A stretch of 6,398 nucleotides of DNA, from positions 1 to 6,398 of the forward strand of contig JAKFUJ010000212.1 of the NCBI GenBank assembly GCA_021732805.1, written 5' to 3'. Shown piece by piece: positions 5,813 to 6,398 of the stretch. The stretch comes from Betaproteobacteria bacterium. Its GTDB lineage: Bacteria > Pseudomonadota > Gammaproteobacteria > Burkholderiales > SG8-41. How positions within the stretch are numbered: position 1 is the first letter of the stretch; each line of letters opens with the position of its first letter. A program made the position numbers and the translations under genes. The notes below the pieces were generated by a model. That model was not told the DNA's origin, did not search any database, and saw nothing but the letters and a program-made list of their open reading frames with translations.

Positions 5813-6398
5813 TCAGGGGCGGGCTGCGGTTTGCCCAGCAGTGGTTTGCCGGCGGCTTCCATGAACAAATACTGCAACCCGGCGTCGCGTCGCCACAGCA
5901 CCAGTTGCGGCTGGTATTGCAGTACTGCGAACTCAATAGCCCCGCCGTCACGCAGCGTCATGCGGATTTCAGCCAGCGGCGGGCGCTGGTCATAGGGCTC
6001 GACTTGCGCGGCGGACGCATGCCGCCATTGATCTATGTAACGCTGCAGATCATCGGCGCCGGCATCGTTCGCCGGCGTCATGGTCCATCGTCCAGCGGAT
6101 TGGCGGACGCTGAATTCCGGCAGCGTGATCGCGACCGGCTGTTCATTTTCGCCGAGCAGCGCGCGGCGGATCAATGCACCGGCGTTGGCGGGCAGTGCTG
6201 CGCCGTGGCGCAGGGCAACGGCATAGACGCTGTCTCCGCGCAGTACATATTGTTCACTGGTGACCGCATTGACGCCGCCGAACGCGTATTCCGTGCCGTC
6301 GATGTTCAGCCTGGCGATCGGCGATTGCAGGTCGAAACGCGCGAGATCGGTGGCAGGCAGTTTCGCAGTGGGTTGCGCATCCATGATGGTCAGCAGAC
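5800..6398 (-). CDS. DUF4340-like protein, 3' part only (runs off the right edge)
   Basis: The frame is open from the right edge to a TAA at 5800-5802. An internal ATG lies at 6384, but codons upstream of it also fit (LLTI precedes it) and there is no ribosome site, so the real start is probably outside the window. The visible part, about 199 residues, has the look of DUF4340 proteins: a segment like LPATDLARFDLQSPIARL followed by short beta-strand pieces (DGTEYAFGG, QYVLRGDSVYAV), then a second half with a similar W/D/L pattern. No catalytic motif or membrane helix is visible in this part. Family members often have an N-terminal membrane anchor, which would be in the missing portion. The C-terminus is charged and proline-rich (QPAPEHKK). 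The function is unknown. It is codirectional with mutM, 30 bp upstream. The family assignment is from pattern recognition only. Confidence 0.6.
   Translation of the reverse strand, partial: LLTIMDAQPTAKLPATDLARFDLQSPIARLNIDGTEYAFGGVNAVTSEQYVLRGDSVYAVALRHGAALPANAGALIRRALLGENEQPVAITLPEFSVRQSAGRWTMTPANDAGADDLQRYIDQWRHASAAQVEPYDQRPPLAEIRMTLRDGGAIEFAVLQYQPQLVLWRRDAGLQYLFMEAAGKPLLGKPQPAPEHKK

Overview
This window looks like ordinary chromosomal DNA from a gammaproteobacterium with moderately high GC. The evidence is the gene order: ftsY diverging from two M16 peptidase genes, followed by rsmD, coaD and a YfhL-type ferredoxin gene, with mutM convergent. From memory, this matches the arrangement in Pseudomonas and relatives. 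I see no phage, transposon, CRISPR, tRNA or rRNA. Genus cannot be judged from the sequence alone.

Layout. Positions 1-638 (minus) hold the 5' part of ftsY, cut by the window edge. A 219-bp divergent intergenic region (639-857) follows, with a perfect 10-bp tandem repeat and a good extended -10 element pointing toward ftsY. From 858 to 4932 (plus) five genes are tightly packed and probably cotranscribed: a catalytic M16 zinc peptidase, its non-catalytic M16 partner, rsmD, coaD and a 2[4Fe-4S] ferredoxin. Gaps between them range from an 11-bp overlap to 19 bp. From 4936 to 5769 (minus) lies mutM, and from 5800 to the right edge (minus) a DUF4340-like gene whose 5' end is outside the window.

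How the genes relate. FtsY is the signal recognition particle receptor. The two exported M16 proteins carry complementary halves of one active site: the zinc motif in the first, the Arg/Tyr substrate pair in the second. They most likely form a periplasmic heterodimer. RsmD methylates 16S rRNA, CoaD makes dephospho-CoA, and the ferredoxin carries electrons. These are housekeeping neighbours rather than one pathway.

The main anomaly is in mutM. The family N-terminus (Pro2/Glu3, needed for catalysis) is present from a GTG at 5769, but codon 19 is an in-frame TAG (5713-5715). The rest of the protein is intact. Either this is a recent nonsense mutation, a sequence error, or a read-through stop. 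The normal end of mutM is also TAG, which argues against codon reassignment. I found no convincing undescribed system in this window.
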